Shown here: piece after piece, positions 63,743 to 64,000 of the stretch
Layout of the letters: each line of letters opens with the position of its first letter
How positions within the stretch are numbered: the first letter of the stretch is position 1
Assembly: GCF_000746825.1 (NCBI RefSeq)
Contig: NZ_JQIV01000006.1
Coordinates: 1,302,001-1,366,000 of the forward strand
Reading direction: 5' to 3'
DNA: 64,000 nucleotides
Origin: Carnobacterium inhibens subsp. inhibens DSM 13024
GTDB lineage: Bacteria > Bacillota > Bacilli > Lactobacillales > Carnobacteriaceae
Program-made: the position numbers and the translations under genes
Notes under the pieces: model-generated
Database searches by the model: none
The model's input: the letters and a program-made list of their open reading frames with translations, nothing else
Told to the model about the DNA's origin: nothing

Positions 63743-63782
63743 CAAAAAAAAGAATTGCCTCACAGAGACAATTCTTTTTTTA
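63743..63782 (+). terminator. Terminator of the lipoprotein gene
   Basis: AAAAAAAGAATTG pairs with CAATTCTTTTTTT around an 11-nt loop. Confidence 0.82.
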
Positions 63783-63929
63783 TTCTTATAGTTTATCTTT
63801 TATTTTATTCACGATGCCTTTCGTAGGAGTTGTAGCTGGTTTTATTATTGCATTTAGTTTGTTTGATTCCTTAAACTAAAGAAATCTAAGACCACATGCT
63901 TTCCTTACTAAAAAAATATAAAAATAAAA

Positions 63930-63986
63930 AGCAAAACTGATTGATATAAGTTAGGCTAAATCCCTTCTTATATCAATCAATTTTGC
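63930..63986 (-). terminator. Long inverted repeat at the right edge
   Basis: AGCAAAACTGATTGATATAAG pairs with its near-complement at 63966-63986 (one mismatch). It is probably the terminator of a gene entering from the right on the minus strand. Confidence 0.5.
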
Positions 63987-64000
63987 TATATTCTAATTTG

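Noticed and set aside
63786-63880. Minus-strand frame of about 29 codons ending in TPTKGIVNKIKDKL
   Set aside because: It looks like the tail of a small helical protein but has no start and an upstream in-frame stop; too little to call.

Overview
This is a low-GC Firmicutes window. Gene content suggests a facultatively anaerobic lactic acid bacterium of the Carnobacterium/Enterococcus type; Carnobacterium is my best guess. The pointers are two Flp/FNR-type regulators, a class II galT in a galKETM-galR operon, a methionine T-box leader, LytTR/LytS signalling, PTS permeases and an IS30 element. The genus is inferred from content, not from a marker gene. I saw no rRNA, tRNA or CRISPR array.

Layout. 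0-3.7 kb: an acyl-CoA dehydrogenase/etfB operon diverges from an FNR-type regulator. An HMA metal-binding gene and a second FNR-type regulator follow. Two TTGAT-N4-ATCAA boxes each lie about 41.5 bp upstream of a predicted start site, so this reads as a small anaerobic regulon. 3.7-12.5 kb: a VOC gene coupled to a decayed acetyltransferase, a transporter remnant, an MFS/M20 peptidase operon, an AraC regulator fused to a GH39-like domain, and a yibE/yibF-type pair. 12.5-22.2 kb: a heterodimeric ABC exporter, arsR-CoA disulfide reductase, an FMN reductase, and a divergent quinone-detoxification-like operon (two ring-cleaving dioxygenases plus a hydrolase) with a clear promoter/operator. 22.3-32.2 kb: topB, an unknown protein, a T-box-controlled operon (yxjH-like, luxS, SDR, metQ), an aldo/keto reductase-cupin operon, and degV.

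32.2-44.4 kb: an intact IS30 element sits just upstream of a structured, attenuator-like leader. The leader precedes a membrane-protein gene that has no ATG, GTG or TTG at its natural start (apparently ATT). The next gene, a GH13 glucosidase, also appears to begin at ATT. Then come galK-galE-galT-galM-galR and a ketopantoate reductase-like/EIIC-like pair. 44.8-48 kb: an ImmR/ImmA-like repressor-protease pair divergent from an orphan holin across three repeated operator-like motifs, a MerR-TipAS regulator with a classic 19-bp-spacer promoter, and a DUF975 protein. 48-53.2 kb: a ROK-controlled operon with an Eis-like acetyltransferase, a MupG-like hydrolase and a Cel-family EIIC, possibly for muropeptide or amino-sugar salvage. 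53.3-57.5 kb: a CstA/BtsT-type pyruvate/peptide transporter beside a LytS/LytT two-component pair. 57.6-64 kb: small regulators, frataxin-like and GNAT proteins, several 55-72 residue membrane proteins, a methyltransferase-like protein, a cytidine/blasticidin deaminase-like protein and a Ser-rich lipoprotein.

The observations most worth following are the unassigned leader RNA at about 33.42-33.52 kb with its ATT-start gene, the FNR-box operon, the repressor/protease/holin module, the T-box operon carrying an SDR, and the ROK-Eis-MupG-EIIC operon. Many starts were moved from the longest reading frame to the codon best placed behind a Shine-Dalgarno sequence; each case is noted.
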